Below are positions 37,052 through 45,143 of a stretch of 64,000 bases of DNA, piece after piece. The stretch lies in contig CAWHBT010000001.1 in NCBI GenBank assembly GCA_963827595.1, forward strand, positions 496,001-560,000, written 5' to 3'. The position numbers and the translations under genes were made by a program. Numbering within the stretch: position 1 is the first letter of the stretch; every line of letters begins with the position of its first letter. Source of the stretch: DATEDA01 sp963827595. Lineage in GTDB: Bacteria; Pseudomonadota; Gammaproteobacteria; Burkholderiales; SG8-39. The notes beneath the pieces are model-generated. The model was given only the letters and a program-made list of their open reading frames with translations, was not told where the DNA came from and did not search any database.

Positions 37052-38128
37052 ATGCGCCACCCCTGCAGCGCCCACAACCCGATCCACTGCGTCGTCCCGC
37101 CGTTCATCCTGGAGAAGCTCGCGCAGTCCGCGGATCGCCGGGTGCGCGAGCGCGCCTTGATCAACCTCCAGCTCGGCGCGCAGATCCGGGCGGCGCGCGC
37201 GATCGTCTCGGCGCTGCCCTCCAGGGTCATCCGCTTCGGCATCGCGGCCGCCCCCGGGCGGCTGCAGCGGGAGGTCTACGACCAGGGAAACCGCAACCCG
37301 CCGGACCGCTTCCTTCCCGGCAGGCTGCGCCGCGCCGAACGCGGTCCCGCCACGCACGACCCGGCGGTCGACGAGGCGTACAACTACGCGGGCGCGACCT
37401 GGCGGCTCTACTACGATGTCTTCGGGCGCAACTCGCTCGACGATCTCGGGATGACGCTCGTGCAGTCGGTCCACGCCGGCGTCGACTACGACAACGCGTT
37501 CTGGGACGGCCGGCAGATGGTCTACGGCGACGGCGACGGCGTGATCTTCCAGCGGTTCACGCGCGCGCCGGACGTGGTCGGGCACGAGCTGACGCACGGC
37601 GTGGTGCAGTACACGGCCGGCCTCGACTACCAGGACGAGCCCGGCGCGCTGAACGAGCACTTCGCCGACGTGTTCGGCAGCCTCGTGCGCCAGCACCGCA
37701 GGCGCCAGACCGCGAAGCGCGCCGACTGGCTCATCGGCAAGGAGATCCTGGTCCCCGCGCGGACGCGGACCGCGCTGCGGAGCATGAAAGCGCCGGGCAC
37801 GGCCTACCAGGGCGATCCGTACCTCGGCGACGATCCGCAGCCCGCCCACTACCGCGACCGCTACCGCGGCTCGGGCGACTACGGCGGCGTGCACATCAAC
37901 TCGGGCATCCCCAACCACGCCTTCTACCTCGCCGCCACCGAGTTCGGCGGCAACGCCTGGAACGCGGTCGGCAAGGTCTGGTACCAGGTGATGCTGAACC
38001 TGTCCCCCAACAGCGACTTCGCCGAGTGCGCGCGGCAGTGCCGGGTGGTCGCGAAGAACCTGGCGCCCAAGCTGGGGACGCGGGTCACCGGCGTGGTGGA
38101 CCGCGCGTGGAAGGCCGTGGGGCTCTAG
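37052..38128 (+). CDS. M4-family metalloprotease, protealysin-like
   Basis: The 358-residue protein has the short protealysin-type propeptide, recognised by CVVPPFILEKLAQSADRRVRERAL at the N-terminus, with no signal peptide. The catalytic domain has VVGHELTHGVVQYTAGLDY, the HExxH zinc site, and GALNEHFADVFGSL, which gives the third zinc-ligand glutamate. INSGIPNHAFYLAATEFGG holds the C-terminal active-site region. Protealysin-like enzymes are cytoplasmic or non-classically exported thermolysin relatives linked in some bacteria to invasion of host cells. The next gene, two bases after its stop, encodes a matching inhibitor, so the pair is an operon. Confidence 0.93.
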   Translation: MRHPCSAHNPIHCVVPPFILEKLAQSADRRVRERALINLQLGAQIRAARAIVSALPSRVIRFGIAAAPGRLQREVYDQGNRNPPDRFLPGRLRRAERGPATHDPAVDEAYNYAGATWRLYYDVFGRNSLDDLGMTLVQSVHAGVDYDNAFWDGRQMVYGDGDGVIFQRFTRAPDVVGHELTHGVVQYTAGLDYQDEPGALNEHFADVFGSLVRQHRRRQTAKRADWLIGKEILVPARTRTALRSMKAPGTAYQGDPYLGDDPQPAHYRDRYRGSGDYGGVHINSGIPNHAFYLAATEFGGNAWNAVGKVWYQVMLNLSPNSDFAECARQCRVVAKNLAPKLGTRVTGVVDRAWKAVGL

Positions 38129-38130
38129 GG

Positions 38131-38433
38131 ATGAAGATCCGGTTCCGCCAGACCGGCGGGTTCGCGGGCCTCGCCCGCGGCTGCGACCTCGACGCGGCCG
38201 CCCTCCCCCGCGCCGACGCCGACGAGCTCGCGCGCCTGCTCGCGACCGCGCAGCTCGAGGCGGTGCGGCCGGCCCGCGCGCGCGGCGCCGACCGGCAGCA
38301 GTACGACCTCGTCCTCGAGCGCGAGGGGCAGCCCGCGGTCGAGCTCCGGTTCGACGACGGCGCGCTGACCGACGAGCTCGCCGCGCTCGTGGCGTTCCTC
38401 CGCAAGCGCTCGAAGCCGGTGGCGCTCCGCTGA
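38131..38433 (+). CDS. Emfourin-family inhibitor of the adjacent M4 protease
   Basis: The 100-residue protein starts at ATG 38131 right after the protease stop. MKIRFRQTGGFAGLARGCDLD is the characteristic opening of emfourins, the small proteinaceous inhibitors found in operons with protealysin-like proteases, and the C-terminal VAFLRKRSKPVALR is also compatible. It should bind and block the cognate protease in the cytoplasm until needed. Assignment rests on both the N-terminal motif and gene order. Confidence 0.88.
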   Translation: MKIRFRQTGGFAGLARGCDLDAAALPRADADELARLLATAQLEAVRPARARGADRQQYDLVLEREGQPAVELRFDDGALTDELAALVAFLRKRSKPVALR

Positions 38434-38498
38434 CCGGCCCGGCGGTATCATCGCCCGGTTGGGGCGCCGGGGGGCCCCGCGACCTCAAGAGGCCAAGC

Positions 38499-39227
38499 AT
38501 GCGCCCGCGAATCCTGCTGTCGTTCGTCGTCGCGACGATCGTCGCGCCGGCCCAGGCACTGACGCTCATCACCGAGGAGAACCCGCCGCTCAACTACAGC
38601 GAGGGCGGGAGGGTGAGGGGCTACGCGACCGAGGTCGTCACCGAGATGGCGAAGCGCGTCCGGATCCCGCTCAAGTTCGAGGTGATGCCCTGGGCGAAGG
38701 GGTACGTGGCGGCGCAGGCCGGGCGCGACAACTGCATCTACGCCATCGCGCGCCTCGAGAACCGCGAGAACCTGTTCCAGTGGGTCGGCCCGATCGCCTT
38801 CAACCGCTGGGCGGTGTACGGGCGGACCGACTTCGCGGGGACGATCGGATCGCTCGACGACCTCAAGCCGCACCGGATCGGCGCGGTCACGTTCGACGCG
38901 AAGGCCGACTACCTGAAGGCGATGAGCGTCGTGAACCTGCTGCTCGTCGAGGACGACCGCGAGAATCCGCCGCGGCTGTTCCTGCCGAAGACCGACGCCG
39001 ACTACATCGACCTGTGGGTCACGAGCCTCGCGGGGGCCAAGAAGACCGCCGGCGCGCGCGCGAAGGACCTCAAGCTCGTCTACACGATCCGCGACGTGCC
39101 GAGCTTTCTCGCCTGCAGCCCGCAGGTGCCGCGCGACGTCGTCGGCAAGCTCGCCGGCGCGCTCAAGAGCATGGACAAGGACGGCGCCCTGCAGAAGATC
39201 GCCGGCCGCTACGAGGGCCGGTTCTAG
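38499..39227 (+). CDS. Periplasmic binding protein (amino-acid-type SBP_bac_3)
   Basis: The 242-residue protein has a signal peptide (ILLSFVVATIVAPAQA) and the family 3 solute-binding fold, with LTLITEENPPLNYSEGGRVRGYATEVVTEMAKR and MPWAKGYVAAQAGRDNCIYAIAR. It resembles the orphan binding-like proteins that stand apart from ABC permease genes, and no transporter genes are adjacent. The ligand may be an amino acid or another small molecule. Its role together with the upstream protease pair is unclear. Confidence 0.83.
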   Translation: MRPRILLSFVVATIVAPAQALTLITEENPPLNYSEGGRVRGYATEVVTEMAKRVRIPLKFEVMPWAKGYVAAQAGRDNCIYAIARLENRENLFQWVGPIAFNRWAVYGRTDFAGTIGSLDDLKPHRIGAVTFDAKADYLKAMSVVNLLLVEDDRENPPRLFLPKTDADYIDLWVTSLAGAKKTAGARAKDLKLVYTIRDVPSFLACSPQVPRDVVGKLAGALKSMDKDGALQKIAGRYEGRF

Positions 39228-39348
39228 CGCCCGGCGGGCGCCCCGCCGTGCGCTACTTCACCGCGCCGGCACCCATTCTCTGCTAGGGTTCCGGTCCGGC
39301 TTCCCGGCCGCGAACGAGCCCCGTCCGGCGGGCTCCAAAGGAGGCACC

Positions 39349-41028
39349 GTGAACGACCGCCTCGACGATCTCGAGGGCCTCGACACCGTCCGCTTCACGC
39401 GCAGCACGCACGAGGTCACCAACCAGCCCCCGCCGCTCGTCGGCTACAACGCGTGGACCGGCGACCCGGTCCTGCGCGCGACGGTCGCGCGCGAGGGCGG
39501 CGGCTGGGTCGACGAGCAGGCGGCGAGCCTCGGCGAGCTCGTGGGCGGCGAGCGCATGCAGCTCCTCGCGGCGCAGGCGAACCGCATCCTTCCCGAGCTC
39601 AAGACCCACGACCGGGCCGGCAACCGCATCGACGAGGTCCACTATCACCCCGCCTACCACGAGCTGATGCAGCTCGCGTTCACGAACGGGCTGCACTCGC
39701 TCGCCTGGACCGCCGCCGGACCCGGCGGCTTCGTCGCGCGCGCCGCGCTCAACTTCCTGTGGAACCAGGGCGAGAACGGCACTTCGTGCCCGGTGACGAT
39801 GACCTTCGCCGGGGTCCAGGTGCTGCGGCAGAGCCCGGAGATCGCGCGCGACTGGGAGCCGAAGCTCGTCGCGCCGGCGTACGACCCGCGGCCGCTGCCG
39901 GTGTCGGAGAAGACCGCGGCGACCGTCGGCATGGCGATGACCGAGAAGCAGGGCGGCTCGGACCTGCGCGCGAACCAGACCCGCGCCCGCTACATCTCGC
40001 ACGACCTCTACGAGCTGCGCGGCCACAAGTGGTTCTGCTCCGCGCCGATGTCCGACGGGTTCCTCACGATCGCGCTGCTCGAGGGCGCGCTCACCTGCTT
40101 CTTCGTGCCGCGGAGCCTCGCCGACGGCACCCGCAACCGGTTCTTCATCCAGCGCCTCAAGGACAAGGTCGGCAACCGCTCGAACGCCTCCGCCGAGATC
40201 GAGTACGACGGCACGCTCGCCTGGCTGGTCGGCGACCCGGGGCGCGGCATCGCGACGCTGATCGAGATGGCGCATCTCACCCGCTTCGACATCGTGGTGG
40301 CGGCCGCGGGAATGATGCGCGCCGCGCTCCACCAGGCGCTGCACCACTGCAGCCACCGGGTGGCGTTCGGCCGCACGCTGACCGAGCAGCCGCTGATGCA
40401 GAACGTGCTCGCCGACCTCGCGCTCGAGAGCGAGGCCGCGATGCTGATCGCGTTCCGCCTCGCGCGCGCGTTCGACCGGATGGGGCAGGACGAACAGGAG
40501 CGGCGTCTCACCCGGATCGTCACGCCGATCGCGAAGTACTGGCTGTGCAAGCGCCTGCCGATGATGATCGCCGAGGCGATGGAATGCCTGGGCGGGAACG
40601 GCTACGTCGAGGAGGGTCCCCTCGGGCGGCTCTACCGCGAGGCGCCCCTGAACGGGATCTGGGAGGGCAGCGGCAACGTGATCTGCCTCGATGTCCTGCG
40701 CGCGATGCAGAAGACGCCGGACGTGCGCGATGCCCTCTTCCGCGAGCTGGGGCCCGCCATCGAGGCCGACGGCCGCGTATCGCGCTACCTGGACGTGATC
40801 GGCACCGAGCTCGGCAGCTCGCACGGGCTCGAGGGCCGCGCGCGCCGGGTCACCGAGACGCTCGGGCAGATTCTCTCGGCCGCGCTGCTGGTCCAGCACG
40901 CGCCGAAGGAAGTCGTCGACGCGTTCTGCACCGGGCGCCTGGGGCGCGACGGCGGCAAGGCCTTCGGCACGCTCCCCGGCCGCGTCGAGTGCGGGGCGAT
41001 CATCGAGCGGGCGCGGCTGCGGACGTAG
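39349..41028 (+). CDS. Acyl-CoA dehydrogenase, AidB-like
   Basis: The 559-residue protein is longer than standard acyl-CoA dehydrogenases and matches the AidB/isovaleryl-CoA dehydrogenase branch. HEVTNQPPPLVGYNAWTGDPVLRA is its N-terminal signature, MAMTEKQGGSDLRANQTRA binds FAD, and ECLGGNGYVEEGPLGRLYREAPLNGIWEGSGN is the conserved C-terminal flavin region. AidB is induced by alkylation stress and binds DNA in Escherichia coli; other members are true dehydrogenases, so either role is possible. The start has a GGAGG ribosome site a few bases before it. It converges on the DUF3047 gene. Confidence 0.9.
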   Translation: MNDRLDDLEGLDTVRFTRSTHEVTNQPPPLVGYNAWTGDPVLRATVAREGGGWVDEQAASLGELVGGERMQLLAAQANRILPELKTHDRAGNRIDEVHYHPAYHELMQLAFTNGLHSLAWTAAGPGGFVARAALNFLWNQGENGTSCPVTMTFAGVQVLRQSPEIARDWEPKLVAPAYDPRPLPVSEKTAATVGMAMTEKQGGSDLRANQTRARYISHDLYELRGHKWFCSAPMSDGFLTIALLEGALTCFFVPRSLADGTRNRFFIQRLKDKVGNRSNASAEIEYDGTLAWLVGDPGRGIATLIEMAHLTRFDIVVAAAGMMRAALHQALHHCSHRVAFGRTLTEQPLMQNVLADLALESEAAMLIAFRLARAFDRMGQDEQERRLTRIVTPIAKYWLCKRLPMMIAEAMECLGGNGYVEEGPLGRLYREAPLNGIWEGSGNVICLDVLRAMQKTPDVRDALFRELGPAIEADGRVSRYLDVIGTELGSSHGLEGRARRVTETLGQILSAALLVQHAPKEVVDAFCTGRLGRDGGKAFGTLPGRVECGAIIERARLRT

Positions 41029-41052
41029 CTTCGTCGATCAGGGCCGTGCCCT

Positions 41053-41090
41053 GAGAAACGCGATGTCGCCGTAGTACGCCTCGACGTCGC
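41053..41090. repeat. Direct repeat: duplicated 3' end of the DUF3047 gene
   Basis: The 38 bases at 41053-41090 are identical to 41190-41227, which encode the last residues (DVEAYYGDIAFLR) of the DUF3047 lipoprotein. The copy continues a little further with partial similarity and then diverges. It lies between the AidB-like and DUF3047 stops. Confidence 0.85.
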
Positions 41091-41123
41091 GAGTGTTGTG
41101 GCTCCGGCCGGGCTGCCCCCTTA

Positions 41124-41179
41124 CCTCGCGCAAGCGCGAGGTTAGCCTCCACCCAACACCCGCGACCGCCGAGGCGGTC
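41124..41179. terminator. Two hairpins between convergent genes
   Basis: CCTCGCGC-AA-GCGCGAGG (41124-41141) and GACCGCC-GA-GGCGGTC (41164-41179) are perfect GC-rich palindromes between the AidB-like and DUF3047 stops. Neither has a T-run, so they may stop transcription only weakly or be part of a repeat element. Confidence 0.45.
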
Positions 41180-41180
41180 A

Positions 41181-41924
41181 CTAGCGGCGGAGAAACGCGA
41201 TGTCGCCGTAGTACGCCTCGACGTCGCCGCCGGTGTTGTCCGAGTCGGTCATGATCGCGATCGAGCGGACCCGCGGCGGCTCCTCGCCGAAGGCGCGCTT
41301 GTAGTCCTCGTAGACGTTGCGCGCGTGCTCGCGCCACACGCCGACCTTCGCCTCGCCGGAGTCCGCGACGATCATCCTGATCCGCGACGTGTTCAGGTTC
41401 TCGATCACCGTGCCGACCGGCGCGCGGTTCTCCCAGATGTACATCAGCAGGGCGTACGGGAACTCCTGCTTCGTGAACGCCCGGAACTGCTCGGCGAACA
41501 GCCGCTCCTCGAGCGGCAGCTTCGACTTGTCGCCGTCGAACGCGATCACGATCCGCACCGGCGAGTCCTCGGTGTGGCGCTGGGTGTTGTCGGCCCCGGT
41601 GATGAGCGCGGACACGTTCCAGCGCCACTGCAGGATCGGGTACTCCCGGAGGTCGACCGAAATCGGCAGGACGAGCCCCGAGGCCGAGCCTCGGGCCCGG
41701 GCGAAGACGACCGTGCGCCCGTCGTGGTCGACGAGGCGGTACTGCGTGGGCCGCTTGAGACCGCTCAGCTGCCACACGCGCCAGCCGGACGGCAGCACGT
41801 CGCCGGGCTTCGCCGCCGAGAACTTGCCCACCGCCGGCAACGGGATCTCCGCCGGGGGCGGCGCGGGCTCGAGCGCGCAGGCCGCGACGAGCGCGGCCGC
41901 GAGCACGGCGAGCCGTCTGCTCAT
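41181..41924 (-). CDS. DUF3047 lipoprotein
   Basis: ATG at 41924 follows a strong GGAGGAG site and gives 247 residues. MSRRLAVLAAALVAACALEP has a lipobox ending in VAAC, so the protein is likely lipid-anchored. The remainder matches DUF3047: GWRVWQLSGLKRPTQYRLVDHDGRTVVFARA, LQWRWNVSALITGADNTQRHTEDSPVRI and the C-terminal SIAIMTDSDNTGGDVEAYYGDIAF. The fold resembles carbohydrate-binding beta sandwiches, but function is unknown. Its last codons are duplicated downstream. Confidence 0.88.
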   Translation of the reverse strand: MSRRLAVLAAALVAACALEPAPPPAEIPLPAVGKFSAAKPGDVLPSGWRVWQLSGLKRPTQYRLVDHDGRTVVFARARGSASGLVLPISVDLREYPILQWRWNVSALITGADNTQRHTEDSPVRIVIAFDGDKSKLPLEERLFAEQFRAFTKQEFPYALLMYIWENRAPVGTVIENLNTSRIRMIVADSGEAKVGVWREHARNVYEDYKRAFGEEPPRVRSIAIMTDSDNTGGDVEAYYGDIAFLRR

Positions 41925-42109
41925 GGTCGAACTCTCCTCCTCCCTCCCCCGAGCGTAACCGATCGGCCGGGGATCCGGCTGCGCCACCGTTCGGCCGCGC
42001 CGATCAGGCCGATCGGAAGATTCGGTTGGCCAGCGGGCGGCGGCGGCCGTATCTTCCCACCCACGGCAGTCGCGGCATAGACTCCCGCCGGAACCTGAAG
42101 GAGGTCGCT

Positions 42110-42610
42110 ATGGCAACGAAAGGCACCCGGGGCTTCGCCCCCAACATCGACATCGGCATCCCGGCCGAGAGCCGTCAACAGATCGCCGAGGGGCTCTCGC
42201 GCCTCCTCGCCGACACGTACACGCTCTATCTCAAGACGCACAACTATCACTGGAACGTGACCGGTCCGATGTTCAACACGCTGCACCTGATGTTCGAGGG
42301 GCAGTACACCGAGCTCGCGACGGCGGTCGACCTGATCGCCGAGCGCATCCGCGCGCTCGGGTTCCCGGCGCCGGGCACCTACAAGGATTACTCGCGCCTC
42401 TCGTCGATCGCCGAGGTGGACGGCGTGCCGAGCGCCGACGAGATGATCGCGGACCTCGTGAAGGGGCAGGAGGCGGTGGTGCGCACCGCGCGGTCGACGT
42501 TCCCGACCGTCGAGAAGGCAGCCGACGAGGCGAGCGCCGACCTGCTCACGCAGCGCATGCAGCTGCACGAGAAGAACGCCTGGATGCTGCGCTCACTGCT
42601 CGAGCAGTAG
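42110..42610 (+). CDS. dps: Dps-family ferritin-like protein
   Basis: The 166-residue protein has the Dps signature. LADTYTLYLKTHNYHWNVTGPMF carries the ferroxidase histidine, and LHLMFEGQYTELATAVDLIAERIRALG the acidic ligands from the neighbouring subunit. Dps dodecamers oxidise and store iron and protect DNA from peroxide in stationary phase. ATG at 42110 follows GAAGGAGG. A hairpin with a following T-rich stretch lies just after the stop. The gene is monocistronic, which suggests its own stress promoter, though no OxyR site was identified. Confidence 0.93.
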   Translation: MATKGTRGFAPNIDIGIPAESRQQIAEGLSRLLADTYTLYLKTHNYHWNVTGPMFNTLHLMFEGQYTELATAVDLIAERIRALGFPAPGTYKDYSRLSSIAEVDGVPSADEMIADLVKGQEAVVRTARSTFPTVEKAADEASADLLTQRMQLHEKNAWMLRSLLEQ

Positions 42611-42621
42611 CACCCGCTGGC

Positions 42622-42651
42622 GACCGCGCGCGCGCCTTGCGGCGCGCGGTC
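42622..42651. terminator. Terminator hairpin after dps
   Basis: GACCGCGCGC (42622-42631) pairs perfectly with GCGCGCGGTC (42642-42651) and is followed by CTATTTCTT on the plus strand. It sits between the convergent dps and small membrane-protein genes and is the best rho-independent terminator candidate in the window. Confidence 0.6.
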
Positions 42652-42867
42652 CTATTTCTTCCTGCCCCCGACGAGCAGCAGGACCACGCCGAGTCCGATC
42701 GCGCCAGCCCCGACCCATACCGGCACGTTCACCGCTTCCTTCTGCTGCACCGTGAACCGCAGCGGCCCGACCTTCGCTTCGTGCTTTTCCTTGGTGTAGC
42801 TGAAGCCGCCGTAGATCAGCGCCAGCGTCCCGAGCGCGATGAGCGCGATCCCGATGATCTTCCTCAC
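42652..42867 (-). CDS. Small two-helix membrane protein (71 aa)
   Basis: The 71-residue product has two hydrophobic helices (KIIGIALIALGTLALIYGGF and VPVWVGAGAIGLGVVLLLVGG) separated by a polar loop of about 25 residues with several charged residues. Small proteins of this layout are widespread in proteobacteria and uncharacterised. It lies 34 bases downstream of a Bug receptor on the same strand, so it could be co-transcribed with it. Confidence 0.7.
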   Translation of the reverse strand: MRKIIGIALIALGTLALIYGGFSYTKEKHEAKVGPLRFTVQQKEAVNVPVWVGAGAIGLGVVLLLVGGRKK

Positions 42868-42901
42868 GTTCTCTCCCAGATAGCCAAAGGGGGTCGCGCC
42901 A

Positions 42902-43873
42902 TCAGTCGATCTTCGCCCCGGAACGCTTGATCACTTCGGCCCACTTGGCGGAGTCGTTCTTGATGAGGAGGGCGAAGTCCTCGGGCGTGCCGCCCGCCGG
43001 CTCGTCGCCGATGATCGCGAACCGCTCCCTGAAGGTCGGCGAGTCGATCGCCCGGTTGATCGCTGCGTTCAGCTTGTCGACCACCGGCCGCGGCACGCCC
43101 GCGGGCGCGATCACGCCGCTCCAGGTGCCGGCCTCGTAGCCCGGCACGCCCGCCTCCGCGACCGTCGGCAGCTCCGGGAAGCCGGGGGAGCGGCGCGCAC
43201 CGCTCACCGCCAGCGCGCGCACCTTGCCCGACCGCGCATGCGGCGAGATCGAATTCAGGCTCTCGAACATCAGGTGCACGTGGCCGGCGATCAGGTCATT
43301 GATCGCCATCGCCCCGCCCTTGTACGGGATGTGCACTATCTCGGTGCCGGTCATGTACTTGAACAGCTCGCCACCGACGTGGCCCGGCGAGCCGTTGCTC
43401 GACGAGGCGTTCACCAGCTTGCCGGGGTTCTTGCGGGCGTAGTCGATCAGCTCCGGCACCGAGTTGATGTCCAGCTTGGGTGACACCGCGAGGAGGAGAT
43501 GCCCCTTGGTCACGACGCAGATCGGCTGCAGGTCGCGCTCGATGTCGTACGGGAGCTTCGCCACCATGTGCCGCGTGATCGCGAGCGCGCCGATCGGCCC
43601 CATCCCGATCGTGTAGCCGTCCGGCGGCGCCTTCGCGACCGCGTCGATGCCGATCGTGAGCGCACCGCCCGGCCGGTTCTCCACCACGATCGGCTGCCCG
43701 ATGTGCTTCCCGAGCTCGGCGCCGAGGATGCGCGCGACGTTGTCGGTCGCGCTCCCGGCGGCCTGCGGCACGATCAGCCTGATCGGGCGGTCCGGATACT
43801 GGGCGGCGGCGCCGGTCGCGACTGCGCAGGCGAGGCTCAGCAGCGCGAAGCTCGTTCCCCGAAGACGCTTCAT
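42902..43873 (-). CDS. Bug-family tripartite tricarboxylate receptor
   Basis: ATG at 43873 follows GGGGGAGGG and gives 323 residues. A signal peptide ends in ATGAAAQ, and YPDRPIRLIVPQAAGSATDN and ALTIGIDAVAKAPPDGYTIGMGP are family motifs. It is the fourth Bug receptor of the window and again lacks TctAB partners. It is 28 bases after the CDGSH gene on the same strand, so it may be on that transcript. The ligand is unknown. Confidence 0.9.
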   Translation of the reverse strand: MKRLRGTSFALLSLACAVATGAAAQYPDRPIRLIVPQAAGSATDNVARILGAELGKHIGQPIVVENRPGGALTIGIDAVAKAPPDGYTIGMGPIGALAITRHMVAKLPYDIERDLQPICVVTKGHLLLAVSPKLDINSVPELIDYARKNPGKLVNASSSNGSPGHVGGELFKYMTGTEIVHIPYKGGAMAINDLIAGHVHLMFESLNSISPHARSGKVRALAVSGARRSPGFPELPTVAEAGVPGYEAGTWSGVIAPAGVPRPVVDKLNAAINRAIDSPTFRERFAIIGDEPAGGTPEDFALLIKNDSAKWAEVIKRSGAKID

Positions 43874-43901
43874 GTTCCCTCCCCCTTATCTCGCGCCGGT
43901 T

Positions 43902-44528
43902 TCACCCGTCGCGGAAATCGATGCCCCAGTGGGTCCCGTCGCAGAACGGCTTGTTCTTCGAGCCGCCGCAGCGACACAGCGTGTAGTGCTCCGTCGAAGC
44001 TCCCGCGCCCCATGGTTCGCCGGTCAGCCGGACGCCGCCCACGACCGCGTACGGGCCGTCCTTGGTGACCGTGATCATCGGTTGCCGTTGCTGATCCCGC
44101 TGCTCGACGCCACCGAGGGTGTAGCTCAGCGCTCCGGAGGGGCATCTGCGGATCGTTTCGATGATCGACTCGACCTTCGCGCCGTCCGGATCGATCCACG
44201 GCTCGGCACCGTACTTGAACACCGCGGCGAGGCCATCCGTGCAATGTCCGGCGTGCGAGCAGATCGCCCGGTTGTCGTGAACGGCGATGCCTCGGCCCCG
44301 GTAAGTATCGCGCCGGTCGGCGCTCCCGTCGGCCAGTTTCGCGCCGGAGAAGCCGTTTTTCTGGTGGGTGCCGTCGCAAAACGGCTTGTTCGCGGATCCG
44401 CCGCACCGGCAAAGCGCCATGACGGGCTTCGTCGGAATGCCGTCCCCGCGCGAATTCCCGAGGGCTTCGAGGCCCTTGACGAGGTAGGGACCGTTCGGCC
44501 GGCACTCGATCGTGGGTTCCTGATTCAT
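43902..44528 (-). CDS. Double-CDGSH iron-sulfur protein with central divergent 4Fe-4S domain
   Basis: The 208-residue protein has two CDGSH zinc-finger-like motifs that each bind a 2Fe-2S cluster: CRCGGSANKPFCDGTH (about residues 40-55) and CRCGGSKNKPFCDGTH (about 184-199). Between them, about residues 75-135, is a divergent 4Fe-4S domain with ICSHAGHCTDGL and RRCPSGAL. This arrangement, with up to three clusters, is known from bacterial CDGSH proteins and points to electron transfer or cluster storage in the cytoplasm. A gene of unknown function ends 16 bases upstream on the same strand and is probably co-transcribed. Confidence 0.9.
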   Translation of the reverse strand: MNQEPTIECRPNGPYLVKGLEALGNSRGDGIPTKPVMALCRCGGSANKPFCDGTHQKNGFSGAKLADGSADRRDTYRGRGIAVHDNRAICSHAGHCTDGLAAVFKYGAEPWIDPDGAKVESIIETIRRCPSGALSYTLGGVEQRDQQRQPMITVTKDGPYAVVGGVRLTGEPWGAGASTEHYTLCRCGGSKNKPFCDGTHWGIDFRDG

Positions 44529-44544
44529 CGTCCGACCTCCGCGC

Positions 44545-45015
44545 TCAGGAGCTCAAGGGTGTCCTGAGCAGTTGCACGTCCTTGACCCAGACCTTGCCGC
44601 GTCCCTCGATGGCTATGTTCAGCTTGATCAGGTCGGGCCGTTGACCCTTCTTCAGCAGGAACGGAGTCTCGCAGGAAGCCCAATCGGTCGTGCCCTCGAC
44701 GGCGTGGTTCAGGTCCTTGGAGAAGAATTCTCCGCGCCCCGGGAAGCGGCACCACATCTCGAGGAACGCACGGCCCGCCAGAGCGTCCGTTTTCAGCTTC
44801 GCCCGGTAGGTCAGCAGGCACTGCTCCGCCTGCGGCGCCTCGACCTCGAACAGCCGGATCGTCTGCGCCTCGCTCGACTCGACCACCCAACCATCCCCCG
44901 CGACCGCAGTACTGCCCCGACTCACCGTCGCATCGGTCGTCCGGAACGCCCGGATCGTCTCGGGCGGGCCTGACGGCCGCAGCGGGCTGAAGATCGATTT
45001 GAGCCATTCGAGCAT
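44545..45015 (-). CDS. Hypothetical protein with carbohydrate-binding-like fold (156 aa)
   Basis: ATG at 45015 follows GGGAG. The 156-residue protein starts MLEWLKSIFSPLRPSGPPET and then has a beta-sandwich-like pattern (TIRLFEVEAPQAEQCLLTYRAKLKT, GRAFLEMWCRFPGRGEFFSKDLNH, IEGRGKVWVKDVQLL), similar in layout to small jelly-roll domains. No signal peptide is seen. I do not recognise the family. Its stop is 16 bases before the CDGSH gene, so it may help that protein. Confidence 0.65.
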   Translation of the reverse strand: MLEWLKSIFSPLRPSGPPETIRAFRTTDATVSRGSTAVAGDGWVVESSEAQTIRLFEVEAPQAEQCLLTYRAKLKTDALAGRAFLEMWCRFPGRGEFFSKDLNHAVEGTTDWASCETPFLLKKGQRPDLIKLNIAIEGRGKVWVKDVQLLRTPLSS

Positions 45016-45143
45016 CGTTGTCTCCCGACGATTGCGGAACCTAGGCCACGGCCCGCCAAAGATCAAGGACGGGCCGGAGTAGACTGTGCCATCCCCTTCG
45101 CCACGCCGCTCCGGCGGGACGCACGACCCCAGGGAGCCCTGCC

